A DNA stretch of 34,622 bases. Source: Monoglobus sp964442605 (GTDB lineage Bacteria; Bacillota; Clostridia; Monoglobales; Monoglobaceae). The stretch lies in contig CAYTZR010000022.1 of assembly GCA_964442605.1 (NCBI GenBank), positions 1-34,622 on the forward strand, in the 5' to 3' direction. A program made the position numbers and the translations under genes. Below are positions 1-6,719 of the stretch, piece by piece. Numbering within the stretch: the stretch's first letter is position 1; each line of letters starts with the position of its first letter. The notes under the pieces are model-generated. The model worked only from the letters and a program-made list of their open reading frames with translations, was not told the DNA's origin and did no database searches.

Positions 1-18
1 AGCAATTTTGACCAAGAG

Positions 19-85
19 CTTCCGCTCTAATAAGCAAGCTCCGCTTGCGGATTCATGGCTTCCGCTGCAATAAGCAAGCCCGCTG
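19..85. repeat. Two imperfect copies of the edge repeat
   Basis: GCTTCCGCTCTAATAAGCAA (19-38) and GCTTCCGCTGCAATAAGCAA (58-77) are 39 bp apart, followed by CTCCGCTTGCGG and CCCGCTGCG. They lie in the leader of the leftward promoters. Confidence 0.7.
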
Positions 86-107
86 CGTTCTCCGCAGCAA
101 CTTTTAA

Positions 108-136
108 ATCTTACCACATCTTTCTCGCTTTGTCAA
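108..136 (-). promoter_or_regulatory. Downstream tandem promoter (P2) with A-tracts
   Basis: On the minus strand -35 TTGACA (131-136), a 17-bp spacer and -10 TAAGAT (108-113). It shares the core GTATTGACAAAG with P1. A-tracts at roughly 11-bp spacing occupy about 140-190 upstream. Two such promoters in series fit rRNA-operon architecture. Confidence 0.7.
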
Positions 137-268
137 TACCTTTTTTCTAAAAAATTTGTTTTTTCTTGAAATTTTTCTTGAATTTTTTCTATTGACCCAG
201 CTTATCCTCCGCCGACCACGTCTCTTCTCCGCGCTCTATTTTGCGCCCGCGTCAGCGACAGCTTTATT

Positions 269-297
269 ATATTATCACGCTTTTTTCCCTTTGTCAA
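269..297 (-). promoter_or_regulatory. Upstream tandem promoter (P1) with phased A-tracts
   Basis: On the minus strand a perfect -35 TTGACA (292-297) is followed after 17 bp by -10 TAATAT (269-274). Just upstream of the -35 (about 300-335) are three A-tracts of 6-7 bases spaced about 10 bp apart, as in an UP element or curved DNA. It reads leftwards. Confidence 0.7.
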
Positions 298-433
298 TAC
301 CCTTTTTTATCTTTTTTTCACTTTTTTTCAGCTTTGTATATTTTAATTAATTCCGCATTTTAATACAACAAATTCATATGTTATTTTTACCATCTTATGT
401 GTAATTATCCATTTTAAAATACTTTTTGATTTT

Positions 434-1681
434 TTATTGCAGCGGCAGATTAAGAGCGCATCTTCTTATCAAATCCAGAGCATGAAGGCTTGCTCGCTCT
501 CTTACTGCGTCTCTGCTGCCAATCAGGTTAAACTTAAACGCCTTATGCACTTTTTCGGTACATACCGAAATATAGACCAGACCTACCGGTTTTTTGTCTG
601 TACCTCCCCCGGGACCCGCTATTCCGGTAACGGCTACAGCTATATCCGCATCGGCAGCTTTTCTTGCTCCATTTGACATTTGGAGTGCGGTTTCCTCAGA
701 TACAGCGCCAAAACTTTCCAATGTTTCGGGATTTACTCCCAGTAGCTTTGTTTTCTGTTCGTTTGAATATGTTACAAAACCGCAGTTAAAGCACTCGGAC
801 GATCCGGGAATACGTGTCAGCTTTTCCGCTATAAGCCCGCCGGTGCAGCTTTCGGCACAGGTGACAGTCAGTCCTTTTTCGCGCAAGGTGCTTACCACAA
901 CGTTTTCCATTGAATTATTTATCCCTGTTCCGTACACCTTATCACCGAGAACTTCAATGATTTTCCTCTGCATGGGCGCAAGCAGTGTCTTTGCCTCCTC
1001 CGCCGTGTCTGCCTTAGCAGTAATTCTCAACTCAACCTGTCCGGTTTTTGCATAGGGCGCTACAGTGGGATTAGTAGCGTTATTCATAATATCTCCGAGA
1101 ATCTCGTCAACAGCCGATTCGCCCAAGCCGAACACCCTCAATGACTTTGAGCGTATTACACCGTCAGAGAACTGTTCAAGATAGGGCATAACTTCATTGT
1201 CGAACATGGGCTTCATCTCGTTCGGCGGTCCCGGCAACATTATAAATACACAGCCGTCGCTCTCCACAACAGCGCCCGGAGCCGTACCATTATCGTTCTT
1301 TAATATTATACAGCCCTCCGGCATTTCAGCCTGCTTAAAATTACTTTCCGGCATATACATATCGCCCTTGCTGAAACGCTTGATTATTCTTTGTCGGCTC
1401 TCCTCGTCCATAACACATTTAAGACCGCAGTATTCGGCAATTGTTTCCTTTGTCAGGTCATCAGCCGTGGGTCCGAGTCCGCCGGTGGTTATCACCGCGT
1501 CGGCTCTGCCGGCCGCAATCCCCAGCGCCGATTTAAGACGTTCCGGGTTGTCACCCACAACGGTTGTATAATAAACGTTAAAGCCGAGCTCGCTGAGTCT
1601 GCGGCTTAAATACTGCGCATTAGTGTTTACAATAGAACCAAGCAGTAATTCGGTTCCTACAGATAACAATTCAAATGTCAT
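434..1681 (-). CDS. cinA: CinA-family competence/damage-inducible protein with nicotinamide-nucleotide amidase domain
   Basis: The 415-residue protein has the full CinA layout: an N-terminal MoCF-type domain (about residues 3-170, with GTELLLG near the start and TTGGLGPTADD around 65-75), a middle region, and a C-terminal PncC/CinA domain with AESCTGG at 276-282 and VAVTGIAGPGGG further on. Family members recycle pyridine nucleotides by deamidating nicotinamide mononucleotide, and the N-terminal domain acts as an ADP-ribose pyrophosphatase in some species. A GGGGG-containing ribosome binding site precedes the ATG. It follows thiI on the same strand after a 128-bp gap holding a 7-bp inverted repeat, so co-transcription with thiI is possible but not shown. 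The recA gene often found beside cinA is not in the window. Confidence 0.93.
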   Translation of the reverse strand: MTFELLSVGTELLLGSIVNTNAQYLSRRLSELGFNVYYTTVVGDNPERLKSALGIAAGRADAVITTGGLGPTADDLTKETIAEYCGLKCVMDEESRQRIIKRFSKGDMYMPESNFKQAEMPEGCIILKNDNGTAPGAVVESDGCVFIMLPGPPNEMKPMFDNEVMPYLEQFSDGVIRSKSLRVFGLGESAVDEILGDIMNNATNPTVAPYAKTGQVELRITAKADTAEEAKTLLAPMQRKIIEVLGDKVYGTGINNSMENVVVSTLREKGLTVTCAESCTGGLIAEKLTRIPGSSECFNCGFVTYSNEQKTKLLGVNPETLESFGAVSEETALQMSNGARKAADADIAVAVTGIAGPGGGTDKKPVGLVYISVCTEKVHKAFKFNLIGSRDAVRERASLHALDLIRRCALNLPLQ

Positions 1682-1706
1682 TTTTATCCCCCTTTTTACT
1701 CATTCC

Positions 1707-1725
1707 CTTTTACAGTCGGTAAAAG
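1707..1725. promoter_or_regulatory. Inverted repeat upstream of cinA
   Basis: A perfect 7-bp inverted repeat, CTTTTAC-N5-GTAAAAG, lies shortly upstream of the cinA ribosome binding site. It has no following T-run on either strand, so it looks more like an operator or a leader hairpin than a terminator. Function unknown. Confidence 0.3.
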
Positions 1726-1790
1726 AAATGCTTTGCAAATAAAATCGCCGCAATAATTTAATTCACTTCAATAAATTTGCTTCAATAATC

Positions 1791-1810
1791 CACTAAAATC
1801 CACTAAAATT
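1791..1810. repeat. 10-bp tandem repeat after thiI
   Basis: Two adjacent copies of CACTAAAAT(C/T), followed by a partial third (CACT), overlap the thiI stop codon. It is one of many short tandem duplications in this window. Confidence 0.6.
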
Positions 1811-3000
1811 CACTTTACTTCTAACACTTCGGCGTTTTCTATTGCCTGCTCTATCATGTTTTCTATATCGGTAAGATGCTTTTCAGCCTCGGTTATTTCC
1901 TCAAGCTTCGGCTTTGTTTTGGGGTGCTTCGGCACAAATATAGTGCAGCAATCCTCATAAGGTTGAATAGAGGTTTCGTATGCATCAATCTTTTTGGAAA
2001 CAGTTACGATTTCTTCCTTATCCATACCTATACACGGTCTGAACACAGGCAGGCTTACAGCGGAGTCGGTGCAGTAAAGCGCCTCCATTGTCTGACTTGC
2101 AACCTGACCTATACTCTCTCCGGTAACAAGCGCTTTATCGCCGTTATTCACAGCGATTTTTTCGGCAATTCTCATCATAATTCTTCTCATAATAATTGTC
2201 AGGCAACTTTTCGGGCATCGATCGATTATATCAAGCTGTATATCTGTAAAGGGCACAACATAGAGGCGTATGCCCCTTGTATATTCCGACAGTATTTTTG
2301 CAAGGTCAACAACCTTATCTCTGGCGCGTTCACTTGTGTATGGCGGGCTGTGAAAATATACTGCGTCCAACGTCACTCCGCGCTTTGAAATCATCCATCC
2401 CGCCACGGGGCTGTCTATTCCTCCGCTAAGCAGCAGAGCCGCCCTGCCTCCGGTACCAATCGGCATACCGCCCGCTCCGCTGAACTTTTCCGCCACAATA
2501 TACGCGTCATTTCTGATTTCTACCTGCACAAGAATATCGGGGTCGTGAACGTCAACCTTAATTCCTCTTAAATTTTTGAGTATTGCCGCTCCAACCTCAC
2601 GGCTTATTTCGGGTGACCCAAGCGGGAATTTTTTATCCTCACGCTTTGTTTCTACCTTAAAGGTTCTGCCCGCGCAGTCAATATCCTGCATACATTCCAC
2701 AGCCGTGCGCTTTATGCTTTCCATATTCTTCTCGCATCTGACAGCCGGGCAGATGTTGACTATACCGAAAACTTTTTGCAGACGCCTTACGGTTTGCGGC
2801 ATATCAATCCCGTCCTCCAGAGGCTCTACATATATTGTGGACTGCGCTTTTTTTACGCTGAACTTACCCAGCGGAGCTAAAGCGGAGGTCACGTTATCAA
2901 TCAGCTTTTGCTCGAATTTTGGACGGTTAAGTCCCTTTAAGGCAATCTCACCGTATTTTAAAAGTATCAAATCTATCTTTTGCATAATACTCTTTTGCAT
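1810..3000 (-). CDS. thiI: tRNA 4-thiouridine sulfurtransferase ThiI, without rhodanese domain
   Basis: From the chosen start the protein has 396 residues: an N-terminal ferredoxin-like/THUMP region (about 1-165, with LLKYGEIALKGLNR near the start) and a PP-loop ATP-pyrophosphatase domain with SGGIDS at 192-197. It adenylates U8 of tRNA and inserts sulfur, giving 4-thiouridine. The C-terminal rhodanese domain of E. coli ThiI is absent, as in many Firmicutes, where a dedicated cysteine desulfurase supplies sulfur; exactly such a gene lies directly upstream. An in-frame ATG at 3012 gives four more residues but has no ribosome binding site, whereas the ATG at 3000 has GGAG six bases upstream. 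A 15-bp tandem duplication here doubles the start region, so the ATG at 2985 is also possible. Confidence 0.93.
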   Translation of the reverse strand: MQKSIMQKIDLILLKYGEIALKGLNRPKFEQKLIDNVTSALAPLGKFSVKKAQSTIYVEPLEDGIDMPQTVRRLQKVFGIVNICPAVRCEKNMESIKRTAVECMQDIDCAGRTFKVETKREDKKFPLGSPEISREVGAAILKNLRGIKVDVHDPDILVQVEIRNDAYIVAEKFSGAGGMPIGTGGRAALLLSGGIDSPVAGWMISKRGVTLDAVYFHSPPYTSERARDKVVDLAKILSEYTRGIRLYVVPFTDIQLDIIDRCPKSCLTIIMRRIMMRIAEKIAVNNGDKALVTGESIGQVASQTMEALYCTDSAVSLPVFRPCIGMDKEEIVTVSKKIDAYETSIQPYEDCCTIFVPKHPKTKPKLEEITEAEKHLTDIENMIEQAIENAEVLEVK

Positions 3001-3005
3001 AATAC
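2976..3005. repeat. 15-bp perfect tandem duplication at the thiI start
   Basis: TCTTTTGCATAATAC occurs twice head to tail (2976-2990 and 2991-3005). It adds five codons in frame and duplicates the thiI start codon with its context, so the gene has alternative starts 15 bp apart. Confidence 0.9.
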
Positions 3006-3011
3006 TCTCCA

Positions 3012-3049
3012 TTTCGTATTTTATCTGTTTTTTCGTATTTTATCTGTTT
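3012..3049. repeat. 19-bp perfect tandem duplication upstream of thiI
   Basis: TTTCGTATTTTATCTGTTT occurs twice in direct succession (3012-3030, 3031-3049), in the short gap between the cysteine desulfurase stop and thiI. It sits only 6 bp from the 15-bp duplication. Confidence 0.9.
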
Positions 3050-3059
3050 TTGTGAAAAA

Positions 3060-4205
3060 TCATCGAATGTTAAGCCGTCTGAGACGCGGTACAATCCCGC
3101 GTATCGCGTCAATCACGGTATCAACCTGTTCCTCAGTCGTAAACTCCGACAGACTGAAACGAATACTACCGTCAATCATATGCCCGGGCACACCGATTTC
3201 TGTCAGTACATAGCTGGGTTCCTTTTTGTGACTGCTGCAAGCGCTGCCGCTGGATACAAATATATCCTGCATTTCCAAAGAGTGCAGCAAAACTTCTGAC
3301 TTTATACCACCGAATGATATGTTTAAAATATGCGGCGCGCATACCTCCGGAGTGTTAACCCGTATATTATCAATAGTTTTTACTATTCCCTTTTCAAGCC
3401 GCTTGCGCAATCTTGACATACGCTCAGTCTTTTGTGTAAGATCTTGGGTTGCCATCTTTACAGCCAGTCCAAAGCCCACGATACCGGGCACATTTTCCGT
3501 TCCGGAACGCATTCCGCCCTGCTGACCGCCGCCGAATAATATAGGCTTAAGCTTTGTTCCCCTGCGAATATAAAGAGCTCCTATTCCTTTCGGTCCGTGT
3601 ATCTTATGAGAGCTCAGCGATACCATATCCGCATTTATTGCGTCAACGCTAATCGGAACCTTTCCGAGTCCCTGGATAGCGTCTGTGTGAAACAACGCGC
3701 GGGGATTTTTGCTCTTTAAAATTTTGGACATCTCCTGCAGAGGTTCAAGTGTACCGATTTCATTATTAACTATCATAGCGGATACCAAAAATGTGTCGGG
3801 GCGTATAAGCTTCTCAAATTCCTTTAGGATAACCCTTCCTCCGCTGTCAACCGGTGTATAGTCAACCTTATAGCCCCTGTTTTTAAGCTCCCCAAGCGTG
3901 CTCATGACAGCGGGGTGCTCAAGCGGAGTTGTTATAATATGTCTGCCCCTGTTCGCGGCTGCCGAGCCAAGCAGTGCAATATTATCCGACTCTGTTCCGC
4001 CCGAGGTAAACAGTATTTCACCGGGAGTCGCCTTAATTCCCGTGGCAATCCTCTCTTTAGCTGTTTTTACAGCACGCTCAGCTTCAATGCCGAGCCTATG
4101 CAAGGATGACGGATTTCCGTAATTATTACTCATCGTATCAAACATCGCCGCAGCAACCTCGTCATAAGGTCTGGTTGTGGAGCTGTTATCAAAATATATT
4201 TCCAT
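3060..4205 (-). CDS. Cysteine desulfurase (NifS/IscS family), probable sulfur donor to ThiI
   Basis: This 381-residue class V aminotransferase-fold enzyme uses PLP to release sulfur from L-cysteine as a protein persulfide. Visible hallmarks: the N-terminal YFDNSSTT, FTSGGTESDN (about 66-75), HTDAIQG, the PLP-binding lysine in SSHKIHGPKG (K201), GGGQQGGMRSGTEN, and the persulfide cysteine in SSGSACSS (C323). It lies 59 bp upstream of thiI on the same strand, the arrangement of NifZ-ThiI pairs in Firmicutes, so a tRNA-thiolation role is inferred; a general role in Fe-S assembly cannot be excluded. A good ribosome binding site (GGAGG) precedes the ATG. A promoter and a strong inverted repeat lie in its leader. 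Confidence 0.92.
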   Translation of the reverse strand: MEIYFDNSSTTRPYDEVAAAMFDTMSNNYGNPSSLHRLGIEAERAVKTAKERIATGIKATPGEILFTSGGTESDNIALLGSAAANRGRHIITTPLEHPAVMSTLGELKNRGYKVDYTPVDSGGRVILKEFEKLIRPDTFLVSAMIVNNEIGTLEPLQEMSKILKSKNPRALFHTDAIQGLGKVPISVDAINADMVSLSSHKIHGPKGIGALYIRRGTKLKPILFGGGQQGGMRSGTENVPGIVGFGLAVKMATQDLTQKTERMSRLRKRLEKGIVKTIDNIRVNTPEVCAPHILNISFGGIKSEVLLHSLEMQDIFVSSGSACSSHKKEPSYVLTEIGVPGHMIDGSIRFSLSEFTTEEQVDTVIDAIRGIVPRLRRLNIR

Positions 4206-4222
4206 AAAATTCCTCCAAAAAC

Positions 4223-4245
4223 GATATTTTATCAGCTAAAATATC
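4223..4245. promoter_or_regulatory. 9-bp inverted repeat in the cysteine desulfurase leader
   Basis: GATATTTTA-N5-TAAAATATC is a perfect inverted repeat between the -10 box and the ribosome binding site, starting within a few bases of the expected transcription start. It could be a repressor operator (an Fe-S or cysteine-responsive regulator would suit the gene) or a 5' mRNA-stabilising hairpin. Confidence 0.5.
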
Positions 4246-4255
4246 ATTACTAAAT

Positions 4256-4284
4256 ATTCTAACATAATAAACAGAAGTTTTCAA
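4256..4284 (-). promoter_or_regulatory. Promoter of the cysteine desulfurase-thiI unit
   Basis: Minus-strand -35 TTGAAA (4279-4284), 17-bp spacer, -10 TAGAAT (4256-4261), about 50 bp before the start codon. Confidence 0.6.
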
Positions 4285-4332
4285 CCGCCATTTTAAAAAA
4301 CTCCTGTAATACAGTATATTTCGACATTGTTC

Positions 4333-4360
4333 GATTTGTGAATAAAGATTTGTGAATAAA
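4333..4360. repeat. 14-bp perfect tandem duplication
   Basis: GATTTGTGAATAAA is present twice with no gap (4333-4346, 4347-4360), between the ybaB terminator and the cysteine desulfurase promoter. Confidence 0.9.
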
Positions 4361-4364
4361 TAAG

Positions 4365-4397
4365 AAACGGACTCTGTAAATAATTCAGCGTCCGTTT
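4365..4397 (-). terminator. Intrinsic terminator after ybaB
   Basis: On the minus strand AAACGGAC pairs with GTCCGTTT, with an inner CTG/CAG extension, followed by a T-rich stretch. It separates the dnaX-ybaB unit from the cysteine desulfurase-thiI unit. Confidence 0.65.
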
Positions 4398-4403
4398 GAT
4401 TGA

Positions 4404-4751
4404 TTAAAATAATCCGGGTATATTCATACCGCCCGTCAAAGCACCCATCTGTGTCTCGCTGTCCTTTTCCGCTTTTCTCATCGCCTCGTTGACAGCGGCA
4501 ACGATTAAGTCCTGAAGCATTTCTATATCATCCGGATCTACAGCTTCTTCCTTAAGCGATATTTCCAGCAGCTCCTTTTTGCCGCTTACGGTTGCGGAAA
4601 CCACCCCGCCGCCGGCATCAGCGGTAAAGGTTTTTGTCTCCATCTCCTCCTGCATTTTTACCATTTGCTCCTGTAATTTCTGAGCCTGCTTCATCATCTG
4701 GTTCATATTACCCATGCCGCCGCCCATACCTCTCGGAAATCCTTTTGCCAT
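4404..4751 (-). CDS. YbaB/EbfC family nucleoid-associated protein
   Basis: A 115-residue protein typical of the family: a glycine/methionine-rich N-terminus, a coiled-coil segment rich in Q, K, M and E (about 15-40), then a conserved core with VSATVSGKKELLEISL and EDIEMLQDLIVAAVNEA-type sequence. The family forms dimers that bind DNA. It starts 3 bp after the dnaX stop, and its ribosome binding site (AAGGAG) lies within the last dnaX codons, so the two are translationally linked. In many bacteria recR follows this pair; here a terminator follows and recR is not in the window. Confidence 0.9.
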   Translation of the reverse strand: MAKGFPRGMGGGMGNMNQMMKQAQKLQEQMVKMQEEMETKTFTADAGGGVVSATVSGKKELLEISLKEEAVDPDDIEMLQDLIVAAVNEAMRKAEKDSETQMGALTGGMNIPGLF

Positions 4752-4754
4752 TTT

Positions 4755-6362
4755 TTACTCTCCTTTAACCTTTATAATATCTCCATATTGCGCTTTTTTG
4801 TTCACTATATCCATTATAGAAGCACCGCTCCGGTCCTCCGTTTCATCACCGTAACAAACCTTTGCGGTTAATGTCTCGCCGGATATATTGGAAAACAGCT
4901 CCGACAGATATTGTACACCCTTAACAGTCGCCACCGTGTCATAAGCGTGCTTGGTTGCAACGCTCACATTTATCGTGCTGCCGTCTTTAGTGACCTTTGA
5001 ATTGTGCAGATACATAAACAGCTTCTTGCTGCTCTGCTTTATCGCATTCATAACCTCCGGCCACAGACTCCATCCTAAGTCGCTGTCCTGCTCATGCTTC
5101 GATTTTTGCTTCGGTTCGTCCTTAGACCCCGCCTGCCGCGCATGTTCAAAATTATCCCACGGAGGCTCGCTCTCAGCTTCAACCGCTCTCTGCGGCGGCA
5201 TTGCGCCGCCTGATTTTACAATGTTTTCCAGCTTTTCTATTCTTGCGCAAAGCGCGTCTATATCATTGTTATATTCGGGCTTTACCAGCTTTATAACAGC
5301 AATCTCCGCCGCAATCTTCGGCGCGGACATTGATTTTGCTCTGCCGTGATAATCACTTAAAACAGTTATTCCGTAGATAAGCTGCGTCGCTGTAAACAGC
5401 TTTGACTGAGCCTTATATTTTTCAATCAGCTCCGGAGATTTATCCACAATACTTTCGGGATTTTCACATTCCTTGCACAAAAGCAGGGAACGCAGATGTT
5501 CTATAAAATCCTCAAAAAAAGTGAGTACGTCCTTGCCCATGTCAAGCAGTCCGTCAAGCCTTGCTATCGCCTCGGATGTGTTGCCGGCTCCTATGCTCTC
5601 GGCAATGTCAAACAGCATTCTATCATCAACTATTCCGACAATTTCGGAGACGTTGGCACGCCTCAATTCACCGTCAAACGATGAGCACCTGTCAAGTATG
5701 CTTAGAGCATCGCGCATCGAACCGTCACCCAACTCGGCAATAAGCTCCAGCGCGTCCTCTGTCGCGTTTATATTCTCGGCCTTTGCAATCTTTTTAAGAC
5801 GTGCGGCAATATCATCACTGCCTATGCGTTTGAAGTCATACCTTTGGCAGCGCGACAAAATCGTCCTCGGGATTTTTTGGGGCTCTGTTGTAGCTAAAAT
5901 AAACAATGCATGCTCAGGCGGCTCCTCCAAGGTCTTGAGCAGAGCATTAAACGCCTGTATTGTAAGCATATGAACCTCATCAATAATATACACCTTATAT
6001 CTGCATCCCGCAGGAGTATATATAACTTCTTCACGAAGATTGCGTATAGCGTCAACACCGTTATTACTCGCCGCGTCCATTTCATAAACATCCATAACCC
6101 TGCCGTCAATGATTGCACGGCATGTATCGCATTCATTGCACGGTTCTCCGTCCTTAGGATTTTCACAGTTGACCGCTCTTGAAAAAATCTTCGCTGTCGA
6201 TGTCTTTCCGGTACCGCGGGTTCCGCAGAACAGATATGCGTGTCCAACCTTTCCGGAGGAAATCTCATTTTTAAGTGTAACGGTAATATGCTGTTGCCCC
6301 ACTACATCATCAAAGGTCATGGGACGCCATTTACGGTATAATGCCTGATATTTTTCGGGCAT
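4755..6362 (-). CDS. dnaX: DNA polymerase III subunits gamma/tau
   Basis: The 535-residue clamp-loader ATPase starts with the characteristic YQALYRKWRP. It has Walker A GTRGTGKTS at 47-55, the four zinc-binding cysteines (C66, C75, C78, C81), Walker B IIDEVHML (about 126-133) and the sensor-1 region around LFILATTEPQKIP. The C-terminal third, after a charged linker near 390-430, would be the tau extension contacting polymerase and helicase. The start has a strong GAGGTGAGGGG ribosome binding site. The SRP RNA terminator lies only about 30 bp upstream and no separate promoter is obvious in that gap, so dnaX may depend on readthrough from the SRP RNA promoter. Confidence 0.96.
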   Translation of the reverse strand: MPEKYQALYRKWRPMTFDDVVGQQHITVTLKNEISSGKVGHAYLFCGTRGTGKTSTAKIFSRAVNCENPKDGEPCNECDTCRAIIDGRVMDVYEMDAASNNGVDAIRNLREEVIYTPAGCRYKVYIIDEVHMLTIQAFNALLKTLEEPPEHALFILATTEPQKIPRTILSRCQRYDFKRIGSDDIAARLKKIAKAENINATEDALELIAELGDGSMRDALSILDRCSSFDGELRRANVSEIVGIVDDRMLFDIAESIGAGNTSEAIARLDGLLDMGKDVLTFFEDFIEHLRSLLLCKECENPESIVDKSPELIEKYKAQSKLFTATQLIYGITVLSDYHGRAKSMSAPKIAAEIAVIKLVKPEYNNDIDALCARIEKLENIVKSGGAMPPQRAVEAESEPPWDNFEHARQAGSKDEPKQKSKHEQDSDLGWSLWPEVMNAIKQSSKKLFMYLHNSKVTKDGSTINVSVATKHAYDTVATVKGVQYLSELFSNISGETLTAKVCYGDETEDRSGASIMDIVNKKAQYGDIIKVKGE

Positions 6363-6394
6363 AAGCCCCTCACCTCTTTTTCTTAAATAAAAAA

Positions 6395-6662
6395 GCCATG
6401 TACTTGCCTTCGAAATAGCCCTACAAGCGTTACTCCCACAGTTAGCTCAAATTTGGCGCCCTCACGGCACATCAGAATGACTGCTTATCGCTGCTGCGTT
6501 CCCGCCCTGACGAGGTTCACAGGTTCTGATTGCGTAAGACCAAACCGTCAACACCACTTATGCGAGGCAGACCAAACAAGGATACTCCTCATGGCAAGTT
6601 TTCATCCCCCCTACAGCGGATTGAGGGTTACAAGGCACCGCTACAGCCCCGATTAACATGAC
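6395..6662 (-). ncRNA. ffs: Signal recognition particle RNA (large bacterial type with Alu domain)
   Basis: On the minus strand, the RNA of about 268 nt opens with an Alu-domain-like 5' part (GTAGCGGTGCC, then AATCCGCTGTAG) and contains the conserved domain IV core around 6490-6520 (GTCAGGGCGGGAACGCAGC, including a GGAA tetraloop). The first seven bases pair with the last seven before a six-T run (3' end near 6389-6395), fixing both ends. The transcript scaffolds Ffh for co-translational membrane targeting. Location directly upstream of dnaX is common in Firmicutes. Confidence 0.93.
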
Positions 6663-6668
6663 TGAATT

Positions 6669-6697
6669 ATTTTATCACAAAAAAACGCACAGGTCAA
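6669..6697 (-). promoter_or_regulatory. SRP RNA promoter
   Basis: Minus-strand -35 TTGACC (6692-6697), 17-bp spacer, -10 TAAAAT (6669-6674). The predicted start, seven bases downstream at 6662, coincides with the first paired base of the SRP RNA. Confidence 0.8.
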
Positions 6698-6719
6698 TAG
6701 TTTTTAAAAATTATTTTGT

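Larger units (their letters stand above)
1..433. other. Gene-free left edge with stable-RNA-type promoters and repeats
   Basis: No convincing protein gene. The interval holds two tandem minus-strand promoters (listed separately), A-rich tracts upstream of each, and a leader region (about 1-100) containing short inverted and direct repeats. Read on the minus strand, the leader carries two imperfect copies of a unit with the core GCTTGCTTAT followed by GCGGAAGC, plus a perfect 6-bp hairpin (GCTGCG/CGCAGC, about 78-96). The structure gene driven by these promoters lies outside the window to the left. An rRNA or tRNA operon is the best inference, but no rRNA or tRNA sequence is present to confirm it. 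The reading frame at 156-350 is T-rich non-coding sequence. Confidence 0.6.

Noticed and set aside
156..350. 64-residue Phe-rich open frame on the plus strand
   Set aside because: It is T-tract promoter DNA read as codons; no ribosome binding site and no family resemblance.
6453..6656. 67-residue plus-strand open frame
   Set aside because: It lies entirely antisense to the SRP RNA and has no protein-like features.
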